Of a stretch of 64,000 bases of DNA, positions 27,663-37,018 are shown in pieces. The stretch spans positions 648,497-712,496 of the forward strand of contig NZ_JAAMPJ010000003.1 in the NCBI RefSeq assembly GCF_011067745.1, in the 5' to 3' direction. Below the pieces are notes generated by a model. It did no database searches. It was not told the origin of the DNA and saw only the letters and a program-made list of their open reading frames with translations. Positions within the stretch are counted from its first letter, which is position 1. Each line of letters starts with the position of its first letter. A program made the position numbers and the translations under genes. The stretch comes from Lentzea alba. Lineage in GTDB: Bacteria; Actinomycetota; Actinomycetes; Mycobacteriales; Pseudonocardiaceae.

Positions 27663-28675
27663 GCGAGCCGCCTCGTCGAGTGCCGGACCACCAGATCGGT
27701 GCCCAGCGTGATGTGGGTGTCGCCGGTCTCTTCCCGGTTGATCAGCTGCACCAGCAATGTGAGCGCGCGGTGGCCCATCTCGCGGATCGGCTGCTGCACG
27801 GTGGTGAGCGGCGGTGTGCACAGCGCCGACTCCGGGATGTTGTCGAACCCCACGACCGAAAGATCGTCGGGCACGCGCAGGCCGAGCTCCAGCGCCGTCT
27901 CGATGACCGCGATGGCGCTGATGTCGTTGGCGGCGAACACGGCGGTCGGCCGGTCGGGCCCGCGCAGCAGCTCGCGCGCGGACTGCGCGGCGACGTCGTG
28001 GTCGTAGTCGCCGCGCCGGATGAGGCTCGTGTCCACCGGGACGCCGGCCGCGACCAGCGCCCTGCGGTAGCCCGTTTCCCGTTGCTGCGCCGACTTCAGG
28101 TCCGCGCGGCCGGTGAGCAGGGCGATGCGGCGGTGGCCCAGTTCGAGCAGGTGCTCGGTCGCGAGCTGTCCGCCGCGCAGGTTGTCGGAGTCGATGGTGG
28201 GCAACGGAGACCGTCCGGTGTGCGGGTCGACCGCGACGACCGGGGTGCCCGGCAGACCTTCGAGGTCGACCGCCGGCGTGACGAGCACGGCGCCGTCGAC
28301 GAGGGTGCCGCTCAACCGGGTCAGGTAGCGCTGTTCCCAGCCCTGCGGATCGCCGGTGCGCCCGCCGGCCGAGTACACGACCAGCTCGAAACCGGTGCCG
28401 CGGATGGCGTCCGCCGCGCCCTTGAGCAGTTCGGTGCTGAACGGCTCTATGTCCGCCACCAGGATCCCGATCACGTTCGTCCGGTGGTTGCGCAGGCTCT
28501 GCGCGACCAGGCTCGCCTCGTAACCGAGTTCCTTGATCACCGCGGTCACCCGCGCGAACGTCTCCGCGGAGACGCCGTAGCGCTGGTTGAGGACCTTGGA
28601 CACGGTGGCGACCGAGACGTTCGCTTGCGCTGCGACGTCACGGATGGTGACGCGAGAACGTGGAGGCACCGCCAC
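27659..28675 (-). CDS. LacI-family repressor
   Basis: A 338-residue repressor with the LacI helix-turn-helix (VTIRDVAAQANVSVATVSKVLN, split over the first 32 residues) and a sugar-binding domain (NVIGILVADIEPF, LGHRRIALLTG, VVGFDNIPES). It heads the operon LacI-GH3-galM and stands opposite the importer/GH10 operon, the layout of the bxlR-type xylobiose regulators of streptomycetes. It starts at GTG 28675 with little ribosome site. Its likely site lies at 28693. Confidence 0.9.
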   Translation of the reverse strand: MAVPPRSRVTIRDVAAQANVSVATVSKVLNQRYGVSAETFARVTAVIKELGYEASLVAQSLRNHRTNVIGILVADIEPFSTELLKGAADAIRGTGFELVVYSAGGRTGDPQGWEQRYLTRLSGTLVDGAVLVTPAVDLEGLPGTPVVAVDPHTGRSPLPTIDSDNLRGGQLATEHLLELGHRRIALLTGRADLKSAQQRETGYRRALVAAGVPVDTSLIRRGDYDHDVAAQSARELLRGPDRPTAVFAANDISAIAVIETALELGLRVPDDLSVVGFDNIPESALCTPPLTTVQQPIREMGHRALTLLVQLINREETGDTHITLGTDLVVRHSTRRLA

Positions 28676-28692
28676 AGGCTAGCCGTGTAAAA

Positions 28693-28706
28693 CGTTATCG
28701 ACAACG
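28693..28706. promoter_or_regulatory. Operator in the divergent LacI/importer gap
   Basis: CGTTATCGACAACG is a 14-bp near-palindrome (12 of 14 symmetrical) centred on TCGA, 18 bp from the LacI start and 94 bp from the binding-protein ATG. A TTGACA follows at 28708-28713 as a possible -35 for the plus strand, though no good -10 was found 17 bp on. Confidence 0.55.
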
Positions 28707-28799
28707 ATTGACACGACGGTTTCGAGGGTGGAGTCTCACTGGCGTCTCACGCATCGTCACACCCCGTCCAACTCGGCCGACGTCGTCAGGAGTGGACCC

Positions 28800-30065
28800 A
28801 TGCGTTCTGCAACCCTGCGTTCCGGGCGGAAATTCTCACTCGCCCTGGTCGCGCTGCTGCTGGCCGCCTGCAGCGGTTCCGGGGGAGAGGCCAGCGGACC
28901 CGCCACGCTGACCTGGTGGCACAACCGGACCACCGAGCCGATGAAGTCGGTCTGGCAGAAGATCGCCGACGACTACCACCAGGCTCACCAGGACGTCTCG
29001 TTCACGGTCGAACCGATCCAGAACGAGCAGTTCCAGACCAAGGTGCCGCTGGCGCTGCAGTCGAGCACGCCGCCGGACCTGTTCCAGCAGTGGGGCGGCG
29101 GCCAGCTCGCCGACCAGATCCGTTCCGGCAAGATCGCCGAGATCGCGCAGGCGCAGCTCGGCGAGTACGGCAAGGGCTGGCAGGTGAACGGCAAGCAGTA
29201 CGGCCTGCCGTACCAGATGCACGCCGTCGGGTTCTGGTACCGCAAGGACCTCTTCACCCAGGCCGGCATCACCAGCCCACCGTCCACACTGGACGAGCTG
29301 AACGCCGCCGTGGCCAAGCTCAAGACCGCGGGCCTGGTCCCGATCGCGATCGGCGGCAAGGACCGCTGGCCGGACGCGTTCTACTGGGGCTACTTCGCGG
29401 TCCGGCAGTGCTCCATCGACGCGCTGAAGAACGCCGTCGCCAAGACGGAGCTCACCGACCCGTGCTTCACCAAGGCCGGGGAGAACCTCAAGACGTTCCT
29501 GGACACCAAACCGTTCCAGGACGGGTTCGTCGGCACGCCCGCCCAGCAGGGCGCCGGCAGCTCGGCGGGCATGCTCGCCAACGGCAAGGCCGCCATGGAA
29601 CTGCAGGGCGACTGGGACCCGGACGTGATGACCGCGCTCACCGAGGACAAGCAGCTCGACTCGAAGCTCGGCTGGTTCCCGTTCCCGACGGTGCCGGGCG
29701 GGCAGGGCGACCCGAGCGTGCTGCTCGGCGGCGGTGACGGCTTCTCCTGCACCACCCGCGCGGCCAAGGCGTGCGAGGGATTCCTGCAGCACCTGGTCAG
29801 CGAGGAGATCCAGAAGAAGCTGGCCGAGACCGGTTCGGGCCTGCCCGTGAACCCGGCCGCGGTGGCGTCGCTCAAGACCGAGACGCACAAGACGATCTCC
29901 GAGCACATGGCCAAGGCGAAGCACCTGCAGTTCTACTTCGACACCGCGTTCCCCACCAACGTCGGCCAGGCGCTCAACGACGCGATCGCGAACTTCTTCG
30001 CCGGGCAGGGCGACCCGTCGACGATCACACAGTCGGTGAGCAAGGCAGCCGCCGGTAACAAGTGA
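28800..30065 (+). CDS. Extracellular sugar-binding lipoprotein (xylo-oligosaccharide type)
   Basis: A 421-residue lipoprotein with lipobox LLLAACS (Cys about 24) and family 1 solute-binding features (TLTWWHNRTTEP, PPDLFQQWGGGQL, YGLPYQMHAVGFWYRKDLF). Start ATG 28800 follows CAGGAG. First gene of the importer-GH10 operon. The divergent LacI-GH3 operon and the downstream xylanase suggest xylobiose or larger xylo-oligosaccharides as ligand. Confidence 0.9.
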   Translation: MRSATLRSGRKFSLALVALLLAACSGSGGEASGPATLTWWHNRTTEPMKSVWQKIADDYHQAHQDVSFTVEPIQNEQFQTKVPLALQSSTPPDLFQQWGGGQLADQIRSGKIAEIAQAQLGEYGKGWQVNGKQYGLPYQMHAVGFWYRKDLFTQAGITSPPSTLDELNAAVAKLKTAGLVPIAIGGKDRWPDAFYWGYFAVRQCSIDALKNAVAKTELTDPCFTKAGENLKTFLDTKPFQDGFVGTPAQQGAGSSAGMLANGKAAMELQGDWDPDVMTALTEDKQLDSKLGWFPFPTVPGGQGDPSVLLGGGDGFSCTTRAAKACEGFLQHLVSEEIQKKLAETGSGLPVNPAAVASLKTETHKTISEHMAKAKHLQFYFDTAFPTNVGQALNDAIANFFAGQGDPSTITQSVSKAAAGNK

Positions 30066-31039
30066 TGAGCACGGCAACCAGCGCCGCGACCAGCGCGCGC
30101 CCCCGGACCGCCCCCGCGCCGCACGCGCCGGCGGCCGGGGGCACCCGCCGGCGGTCCCGGACCCGCACCCGTCTCGAACTCGCACTGCTGCTGGGACCAG
30201 GTCTCCTGCTGTTCGCCGGCTTCGTGCTCGTGCCGATCGGCGTGGCCGGGTTCTACAGCCTCTACTCGTGGAACGGCTTCGGCCCGCTGACGGACTTCGT
30301 CGGCCTGCGCAACTACACCGACGCGTTGTCCGGTGCGGTGTTCCAGGGCGCGATCGGGCACAACCTGGTCATTGCCGTGCTCTCGATCGTCGTGCAGCTC
30401 CCGTTGAGCATCGGGCTCGCCCTGCTGCTCAACCGGAAACTGCGCGGCAGGACGTTCCTGCGGATGGTGGTCTTCGCGCCGTACGTGCTGTCCGAGGCCG
30501 TGACGGCGGTGATCTGGCTGCTGATGCTGCAACCCGGCGGGTTCATCGACGCGGTGTTGCGCGGGATGGGTCTCGGTGGCCTGGTCCAGCTCTGGCTGGC
30601 AGATCCGTCCATCGTGCTCTACACGTTGTTCCTGGTGATCACCTGGAAGTACATCGGGTTCGGCGTGATCCTGCTGCTGGCCGGCCTGCAGGGGGTTCCG
30701 GTGGAACTGCGCGAGGCCGCCGCGCTGGACGGCGCGTCGAGCTGGCAGATCACCCGCAACGTCGTCCTGCCGTTGCTGGGCCCGACGATCCGGATCTGGA
30801 TCTTCCTGTCGGTGATCGGCTCGCTGCAGCTGTTCGACCTGGTCTGGATCATGACCCTGGGCGGGCCCGCCAACGCGTCCACGACGATGGCGACCTACCT
30901 CGTGGACCACGGTTTCAAGCGCTACGAGTTCGGGTTCGGCAGCGCGGTCGCGGTGATCCTCTTCATCATCTGCTTCCTGTTCGCTCTGCTGTACCAGCGG
31001 TTCGCGTTGCGCCGTGACACGGAAGGAGCGATCGGGTGA
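30065..31039 (+). CDS. CUT1 ABC transporter permease (MalF type)
   Basis: A 324-residue permease with a basic, Pro/Ala-rich 40-residue N-terminus, six transmembrane segments and the EAA motif EAAALDGASS. ATG 30065 shares a base with the upstream stop (TGATG); GTG 30062 is an alternative. Forms the membrane channel with the next gene. Confidence 0.9.
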   Translation: MSTATSAATSARPRTAPAPHAPAAGGTRRRSRTRTRLELALLLGPGLLLFAGFVLVPIGVAGFYSLYSWNGFGPLTDFVGLRNYTDALSGAVFQGAIGHNLVIAVLSIVVQLPLSIGLALLLNRKLRGRTFLRMVVFAPYVLSEAVTAVIWLLMLQPGGFIDAVLRGMGLGGLVQLWLADPSIVLYTLFLVITWKYIGFGVILLLAGLQGVPVELREAAALDGASSWQITRNVVLPLLGPTIRIWIFLSVIGSLQLFDLVWIMTLGGPANASTTMATYLVDHGFKRYEFGFGSAVAVILFIICFLFALLYQRFALRRDTEGAIG

Positions 31040-31851
31040 TGCGCCGCAACGCCGTCGGCTACCTGGCCGCGTTCGCCGTCATCGGGGTCACGGTCGTTCC
31101 GCTGCTGTTCGTGGTGCTGGGCGGCTTCCGGACGACGGCGCAGATCAACGCGTCGCCCGCCGGGTTGCCCGGCCCGTTGGTGTGGGACAACTACGTCGCG
31201 GTGCTCGGCTCGGTGGAGTTCTGGAGGCTGCTCGGCAACAGCCTGCTGATCGCGGTGATCGCGACCACGCTGGCGGTCGGTCTCGGCGCGATGGCCGCGT
31301 TCGCGTTGTCCCGCTATGCCTTCAAGGGCCGCGAGGCGGTCTACACGTTGTTCACGCTGGGCCTGTTGTTCCCCATCGGCGTCGCCACGCTGCCGCTGTA
31401 CCTGTGGCTGCGCCAGTTGGGACTGCTGGAAAACCCTCTCGGGGTCGCGATTCCGGAAGCGGCGTTCTCGCTGCCGGTCACGATCGTGATCCTGCGCCCG
31501 TTCATGCGGGCGATCCCCGGTGAGCTCGAGGACGCGGCCCTGCTCGACGGCGCCGCCAAGCTCGGGTTCTTCTGGCGGATCCTGCTGCCCCTGTCCCGTC
31601 CCGCGCTGATCACGGTGTCCGTGCTCGCGTTCGTCACGAGTTGGAACTTCTACCTGCTGCCGCTGCTCGTCTTCAACGACTCCGCCCACTTCACGCTGCC
31701 GCTGGGCGTGGCGATGTTCCAGTCGGAGCACACCCAGGACACCGCGAAGGTGCTCGCCTTCACCGCGTTGTCCATGCTGCCGGCTCTCGCGTTCTTCGTG
31801 CTCGCCGAACGACGGATGGTCGGCGGGCTAACGGGATCGGTGAAGGGATGA
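31036..31851 (+). CDS. CUT1 ABC transporter permease (MalG type)
   Basis: A 271-residue permease with six segments and EAA-like EDAALLDGAAK. GTG 31036 gives a 4-bp overlap with the previous stop; ATG 31039 is the next codon. No ATPase gene accompanies it. The xylanase gene starts 3 bp after its stop. Confidence 0.9.
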   Translation: MMRRNAVGYLAAFAVIGVTVVPLLFVVLGGFRTTAQINASPAGLPGPLVWDNYVAVLGSVEFWRLLGNSLLIAVIATTLAVGLGAMAAFALSRYAFKGREAVYTLFTLGLLFPIGVATLPLYLWLRQLGLLENPLGVAIPEAAFSLPVTIVILRPFMRAIPGELEDAALLDGAAKLGFFWRILLPLSRPALITVSVLAFVTSWNFYLLPLLVFNDSAHFTLPLGVAMFQSEHTQDTAKVLAFTALSMLPALAFFVLAERRMVGGLTGSVKG

Positions 31852-31854
31852 GAG

Positions 31855-32847
31855 ATGTTCGCTCGATTAGCAGTGGCAACGGTGGCACTGTTGCTGGTGC
31901 CGGTGGTCCCGGCGTCGGCCGCGGGACCGTTGAAGGACAGAACGAACAGGTACGTGGGCAGCGCGGTGGCTGCCCAACCCCTGAACAGTGAGGCGGACTA
32001 CCGGTCCGTGCTGACGCGCGAGTTCGACAGCGTCACGCCGGAGAACGAGATGAAGTGGGCCGTCGTCGAACCGAACCGCGGCCAGTTCAACTGGTCCGGC
32101 GCGGACGCGATCGTCAACTACGCGCGGCAGAACGGGAAGTCCGTGCGCGGGCACACGCTGGTGTGGCACAGCCAGTACCCGGGCTGGTTGAACAACCTCG
32201 GGTCGAGCGAGCTGCGAAGCGTGGTGCAGCAGCACATCAACACGGAGATGGGCCGGTACCGCGGCCGGATCCGCGCGTGGGACGTCGTCAACGAGATGTT
32301 CAACGAGGACGGCTCGCGCCGGCAGTCGATCTTCCAGCAGCGCATGGGCGACAACTACGTCGCCGACGCGTTCCGCTGGGCGCGCGCCGCCGATCCGTCG
32401 GCCAAGCTCTACATCAACGACTACAACACCGAGGGCGTCAACGCGAAGAGCAACGCCCTCTACAACCTGGTGCGCACGCTCAAGCAGCAGGGCGTGCCGA
32501 TCGACGGCGTCGGCATCCAGACGCACCTGTCGATCCAGTACGGGTTCCCGACCAGCATGCGGCAGAACCTCGAGCGGCTCGCCGCTCTCGGCGTCGACAT
32601 CGCGATCACCGAGGCCGACGTCCGCATCCCGCTGCCGGCCGACTCGACCAAGCTCAACACACAGGCGAACTACTACAAGCAGGTCTGGGACGCCTGCCAC
32701 GCGGTTTCGCGGTGCGTCGAGTTCACCACCTGGGGCTTCACCGACCGCCACTCGTGGGTGCCCGGCACGTTCCCCGGTGAGGGCGCGGCCTGTCTGTTCG
32801 ACACCAACCTGAGGCCGAAACCCGCGTACACCAGGATCAATCCGTAG
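31855..32847 (+). CDS. Secreted GH10 endo-beta-1,4-xylanase
   Basis: A 330-residue enzyme: signal peptide (to about residue 23) and a single GH10 barrel with no binding module. Signatures are FDSVTPENEMKW, GHTLVWHSQ, WDVVNEMF (acid/base Glu about 147), and ITEADVRIP (nucleophile Glu about 253). It cuts xylan to the oligosaccharides that the same operon imports. It starts 3 bp after the permease stop, so it is cotranscribed. Secreted product in an importer operon gives tight co-induction. Confidence 0.95.
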   Translation: MFARLAVATVALLLVPVVPASAAGPLKDRTNRYVGSAVAAQPLNSEADYRSVLTREFDSVTPENEMKWAVVEPNRGQFNWSGADAIVNYARQNGKSVRGHTLVWHSQYPGWLNNLGSSELRSVVQQHINTEMGRYRGRIRAWDVVNEMFNEDGSRRQSIFQQRMGDNYVADAFRWARAADPSAKLYINDYNTEGVNAKSNALYNLVRTLKQQGVPIDGVGIQTHLSIQYGFPTSMRQNLERLAALGVDIAITEADVRIPLPADSTKLNTQANYYKQVWDACHAVSRCVEFTTWGFTDRHSWVPGTFPGEGAACLFDTNLRPKPAYTRINP

Positions 32848-32854
32848 CGGGAAG

Positions 32855-32892
32855 TCCGCCCAGCACACCGATTCGGCGGTGTGCCGGGCGGA
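32855..32892. terminator. Hairpin between convergent xylanase and mannosidase genes
   Basis: TCCGCCCAGCACACCG (32855-32870) pairs with CGGTGTGCCGGGCGGA (32877-32892), 15 of 16 positions, with a 6-nt loop. There is no T tract. It lies in the 51-bp convergent gap and probably ends both operons. Confidence 0.7.
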
Positions 32893-32898
32893 ACCGCA

Positions 32899-35800
32899 CT
32901 ACTGCCTCACGGTGATGGAGACCGAGGGGGAGTAGTACAACTTGCCGTGCGCGGTCACCCGCACGAGCGCCCACCAGTGCGCACCACGGCGCGCGGTGGC
33001 CGCGGCGGTGGCCGTCACGGGCACGGTGATCCTGCCTCCCGGCGGGACCACGAACGGCTGGGCCCGCGGGCCGATGGTGAGCTCGTCGCCCCAGGTGCCG
33101 AACGGGCTGATCACGGTGACCTCGCCGCGCACCTCGCTCTGCGTGCGGTTCTGCAACGTCACCGGCAGCAGCGAGTGCTCACCGGGGGCGAGCAGCAGCG
33201 CACCCGCCCTGAGCATGACCTCGACCAGGTCCCGTTCCGTGGTGGCGCCGGACACGACCTCGACGGTGTCCTCCAGCACCTGGCCGAGGTGGTCGCGGAT
33301 GCGCGCGGAGTGCAGGTGCCGGCCCGGCCTGCCCTGCACGGTCGCGGTGAACTCGGCGTACTCACCGGCGGCGAGGTCGTAGTCCCACGACTGACCGCCG
33401 GTGAAGTCGAGGCGTCCCTTGGCAGGGGTGCCGCTGCAGCTGACGGTGATCCGGGCCTGGCCGGACGCGCCGGGGGCCAGGCGCATGAACGACGGGGTGA
33501 CGTGCACGGTCACCGGCAGGTTTCCGACGGGAGCGGGGCCCGCGTTGTGCCGCCAGTATCGCGTGTAGACCGGTTGGACCGCTTCGACGGATTCGACGGC
33601 GGTACCGGGGAGCGCGGTGGAGGGCACCAGCCGCAGCGTTGCGACGTCGGCCGCCCCCAACGCCACCTCGGCCTGTCCGGAGTGGACGGTCAGCGGTTCG
33701 AGGTCGCGTTCCTCCAGCAGGTCCGTGCGGTGCGCCGCGTCCAGACCGCCGAACAGCGAGACCGACGCGGTCACCGGGGTGCCGGCTGACTCGTACAGCC
33801 GCACCGAGAGATCCGAGCCGTGGTCGTCGGTGCAGGACGCTAGCGGGTTGCCGCGCGTCTTGGCCGCCGTCAGCAGCACGCTCGGTGGTGATACGGCCAG
33901 CAGGCTCAGCGCCGCGGGCAGATCGCCCTCCGTCGCCGGCACCTGCAGGGCGTGGACCGGGTGGTTGACGTCCTGGCCGGCCAGGGCGAACCCCGCCTGC
34001 CGCCAGTCGCCCGCGCCGGAGACCAGGCTCAGGTCGAACGTGTGGGACCAGTGCTGCCAGGCGAAGCTCGACCCGTCCGGCACCGTGCGGCGGTCGCCGT
34101 CGATCCACACCTCGGCCGGCCAGCCGCTGCACGACCGCATGAGCGACACGTGCAACGTGCCGTCCGGTGCCACGACGAATCCCGGCGTGCCGCGGTTGAC
34201 GACGGCCACCGAGTGGTCGACGGCGGGATCGGTGGTGCTGCCGGGCGCTTCGACGCACCCGTCGGCGAGGTCGTCGATCAGGGCGTCCACGTCGGTCACG
34301 ATCAACACCGGCAGGTCCCGCGGACCGCGCAGGTCGGCGTTCGGCACCCACTGCTCCGCTCGCGGACGCACGGCGGGGACGAACACCCTGCCGTGGGCCT
34401 CGAGGGCTTCGCGGCTGCCTGCCGCGAAGGCCAGCACGGAGTTGGTGAAGTCGTTGTGCCCCACGACGATGCGCACGTCGGGAAGGTTGGAGTCGACGTC
34501 GAGCGAACCGTAGCGGGGGCCGGACGGCCGGGTGCACGTGGCCGTGACGCCCTTGGCGGCCAACGCGGCCAGCAGGGCCCGCCCGTCCTCGGCGACGACC
34601 TCGGCGATCCCGATGGCGTGCAGCACGCCGTCCGTCAGCCGGAGCTTCACCGTGGCGGAGAGGCCCGCCCAGGTGTGCGCCGGGCTGTCCAGCGTCCAGA
34701 GGTGTTCGGCGGCGTCGACGTCCGGGAAGCCGAAGGACCGGCCCACCGCGGCGAACCCGACCTCGGCCACCGGCAGCGCGCCGGGCAGCTCGAAGGCGAA
34801 CCGGCTGCGCAGCAATCGGTCCTGGCCGATCGAACCGTCCACGAAGGACCGGACGTCGACGCGCGGCAGGCCGTGCCACAGCGTCACCCGCTGGGTGATC
34901 CGCAGATCGCCGAGGACCGTGCGGCTGACCAGGCGTTCGCCGATCGGGCTCGTCTCGGCGTGCACCTCGGCCGGTCCGGCGCTCACCCCGGGGCCCTTGG
35001 GCAGCAGGTGCCACGGTCCCTCACCCCACACGGGATGGCCGGGATGTTCTTCCTGCACCACGAACTCCGCCGCGAGACCGCCGGGACGCACCAGTTCGCG
35101 TCCTGCCTGACGGTCGTAGACGCTCCTCAACGCACCGCCTTGGGCCGGATCGGCTTCGACGATGAACGTGTCGGAAGCGATCGCCACGCCGTCGCGCGGC
35201 AACCAGGACGGCGGCACCGACGACGAGTCGACCACGCGGTACACCCGGTACCCGGTCGCCGGCACCTGCCGCGCCAGGAAGGTCAGCGTCAGTTCGAGCG
35301 TGCCGTCCGGGTGCCGGACCACGGCCTCGGTGACCGCGGCGACCTCCTGCCCGTCGGCGTCCCGGACGCGGGCTCCCCGGAAACCGGGCAGGCGCACCGT
35401 CACCGTGGCCAGGGCGTCCCTGGCGAAGGCCAGGGTGTTGACGACGATCACCGCCTCACCGGCCCCGGTCGTGTCGGCGCGGGCAGCCAGGTGCGTGATC
35501 GCGCCGGTCAGCACGGATCGGCCGAGCTCGTCCGCCTCCCGCCACCCGGTGAGCAGGTCGAGGTAGACCTGGTCGGACTCGGTGCCGGTGATGGCGTCGT
35601 GGTGCGCGCCGTAGATGAGCTGGCGCCAGGCCTTGTCCAGCGCGAAGGCCGGGTAGCCCGCGCCGAGCAACGTCGTGAGCGCCGCCATCCGTTCGCCGTC
35701 GAGGACCGCCACCTCGGCCGCGCGCTGCGCCTGCTTGGTGTCGATGTACGAGACGTCCTTGCCGGTGTAGACGGGGTTCATGTCCCTGGTCTGCGGGCTG

Positions 35801-37014
35801 AACGTCACCGACCGCGCCGAGGCGTCCGCGCGCACGGCGGCGAAGAAGTCGCGCGGCAGGCCGACCACGAACCGCGGCCAGACGTACTTCTCGTTCCAGG
35901 CCCGGTGGATCTGGGTGCAGAACCGCGACGGCACGTTGTGGTCGTGTCCCACCGGCAGCAACACGTTGCGGGTGGCCGCGACCTTGCGCAAGGTGCTGAA
36001 CTGCCGGTACGCCTCCGCCATCGCCTCGTCCAAAGTGGACTTGCGCTCGATGTCCCAGCCGGCCACGTAGTGATCGGCCAGGTAGGCGGTGAGCACACCG
36101 CGACCGCTCGGTGAGATCCACTCGAACTCGGACGGGAACTGCATCCTGGTGATGTCACCGGTGTGCCGCTTGGCTCCGACGTGATGCCACGGTCCGCGTG
36201 CCCACACGCTCGAGTCGAGTCCCGCGTCGGCCATCAGTCCCGGATAGGACGGGTCGTGCCCGAACACGTCGAGCATCCAGGCGGAACGAGGATCCGCACC
36301 GAGCACGTCCCGTTGGAAGCCGACGCCGTACACGGCGTTGCGGACGGTCGACTCGGGATGGGTCAGGTTGGTGTTGGCCTCGTTGTAGTTGCCGCCGACG
36401 ATCTCGATCCTGCTGTCGCGCAGGAACCGGCGCAGGTCGTGGCGGTCGCGGGGGAACGCGTCCCAGTGCGGCTTGAGGTAGTCGACCTCGGCGAGCACGA
36501 ACCGGTAGTCCTCGTCCTCGCGGGCCGCGTCCAGGTGCGCGCGGACCAGGTCGAACGCCGAGAGCTGGAACGGCATCCGCTTGGCCTGCGCGCCCGGCAG
36601 GTCGAGCCACGTCTCGGTGAAACCCGCCTGGGTGTTCCACCACACCGGGTCGTAGTGGAAGTGCGAGACCATCCACATCGTCCAGCCGGTCTCCGCGACG
36701 GTCACCGTGACGTCCCAGGCCGCCGGCGGATCACCGTTCACCGGCGCGACGACCACGGCCGCCGGATACGACGTGCCCGCCGTGACCGGCGCGGAGAAGA
36801 CCACGCCGACCTCGGCCTCGACGTCGCCCGGTCCCACCCGCACCGGTTGCGGCGTGCGGACGAGCGGACCGGAGATCCGCACCCACGCCGACTCGCGCCG
36901 CGGCACCGCGAGGGTGACGCGAACCAGCTGGCGTGGGGCGGAAACCGGCCCGACGAACAGATCCGTGCTCTCGACGAGGACTCCGGCACGATCTGACCCG
37001 GTGTTGCTCAGCAC
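32899..37014 (-). CDS. GH38 alpha-mannosidase with long C-terminal extension
   Basis: A 1371-residue protein, longer than most bacterial GH38 enzymes (about 800-1100). Residues 1-110 form a beta domain; the GH38 barrel starts at SHFHYDPVWW (zinc His/Asp), with nucleophile Asp about 249 in WMLDVFGHDPS and HHDAITGTESDQVY. Beta-sandwich domains follow, then about 300 extra residues rich in beta strands that resemble NEW3/alpha-galactosidase-associated modules. No signal peptide, so cytoplasmic. GTG start 5 bp after the binding-protein stop; last gene of the importer operon. Likely trims mannose from imported N-glycan or mannan fragments. Confidence 0.88.
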   Translation of the reverse strand: MLSNTGSDRAGVLVESTDLFVGPVSAPRQLVRVTLAVPRRESAWVRISGPLVRTPQPVRVGPGDVEAEVGVVFSAPVTAGTSYPAAVVVAPVNGDPPAAWDVTVTVAETGWTMWMVSHFHYDPVWWNTQAGFTETWLDLPGAQAKRMPFQLSAFDLVRAHLDAAREDEDYRFVLAEVDYLKPHWDAFPRDRHDLRRFLRDSRIEIVGGNYNEANTNLTHPESTVRNAVYGVGFQRDVLGADPRSAWMLDVFGHDPSYPGLMADAGLDSSVWARGPWHHVGAKRHTGDITRMQFPSEFEWISPSGRGVLTAYLADHYVAGWDIERKSTLDEAMAEAYRQFSTLRKVAATRNVLLPVGHDHNVPSRFCTQIHRAWNEKYVWPRFVVGLPRDFFAAVRADASARSVTFSPQTRDMNPVYTGKDVSYIDTKQAQRAAEVAVLDGERMAALTTLLGAGYPAFALDKAWRQLIYGAHHDAITGTESDQVYLDLLTGWREADELGRSVLTGAITHLAARADTTGAGEAVIVVNTLAFARDALATVTVRLPGFRGARVRDADGQEVAAVTEAVVRHPDGTLELTLTFLARQVPATGYRVYRVVDSSSVPPSWLPRDGVAIASDTFIVEADPAQGGALRSVYDRQAGRELVRPGGLAAEFVVQEEHPGHPVWGEGPWHLLPKGPGVSAGPAEVHAETSPIGERLVSRTVLGDLRITQRVTLWHGLPRVDVRSFVDGSIGQDRLLRSRFAFELPGALPVAEVGFAAVGRSFGFPDVDAAEHLWTLDSPAHTWAGLSATVKLRLTDGVLHAIGIAEVVAEDGRALLAALAAKGVTATCTRPSGPRYGSLDVDSNLPDVRIVVGHNDFTNSVLAFAAGSREALEAHGRVFVPAVRPRAEQWVPNADLRGPRDLPVLIVTDVDALIDDLADGCVEAPGSTTDPAVDHSVAVVNRGTPGFVVAPDGTLHVSLMRSCSGWPAEVWIDGDRRTVPDGSSFAWQHWSHTFDLSLVSGAGDWRQAGFALAGQDVNHPVHALQVPATEGDLPAALSLLAVSPPSVLLTAAKTRGNPLASCTDDHGSDLSVRLYESAGTPVTASVSLFGGLDAAHRTDLLEERDLEPLTVHSGQAEVALGAADVATLRLVPSTALPGTAVESVEAVQPVYTRYWRHNAGPAPVGNLPVTVHVTPSFMRLAPGASGQARITVSCSGTPAKGRLDFTGGQSWDYDLAAGEYAEFTATVQGRPGRHLHSARIRDHLGQVLEDTVEVVSGATTERDLVEVMLRAGALLLAPGEHSLLPVTLQNRTQSEVRGEVTVISPFGTWGDELTIGPRAQPFVVPPGGRITVPVTATAAATARRGAHWWALVRVTAHGKLYYSPSVSITVRQ

Positions 37015-37018
37015 GGTG

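Noticed and set aside
24366..28007. A 1213-codon open frame on the plus strand
   Set aside because: It is antisense to galM, GH3 and LacI, has low-complexity Arg/Val/Asp composition typical of high-GC shadow frames and no ribosome site.
33952..36114. A 720-codon plus-strand frame opposite the GH38 gene
   Set aside because: Mirror of a well-supported alpha-mannosidase; biased composition and no start signal.
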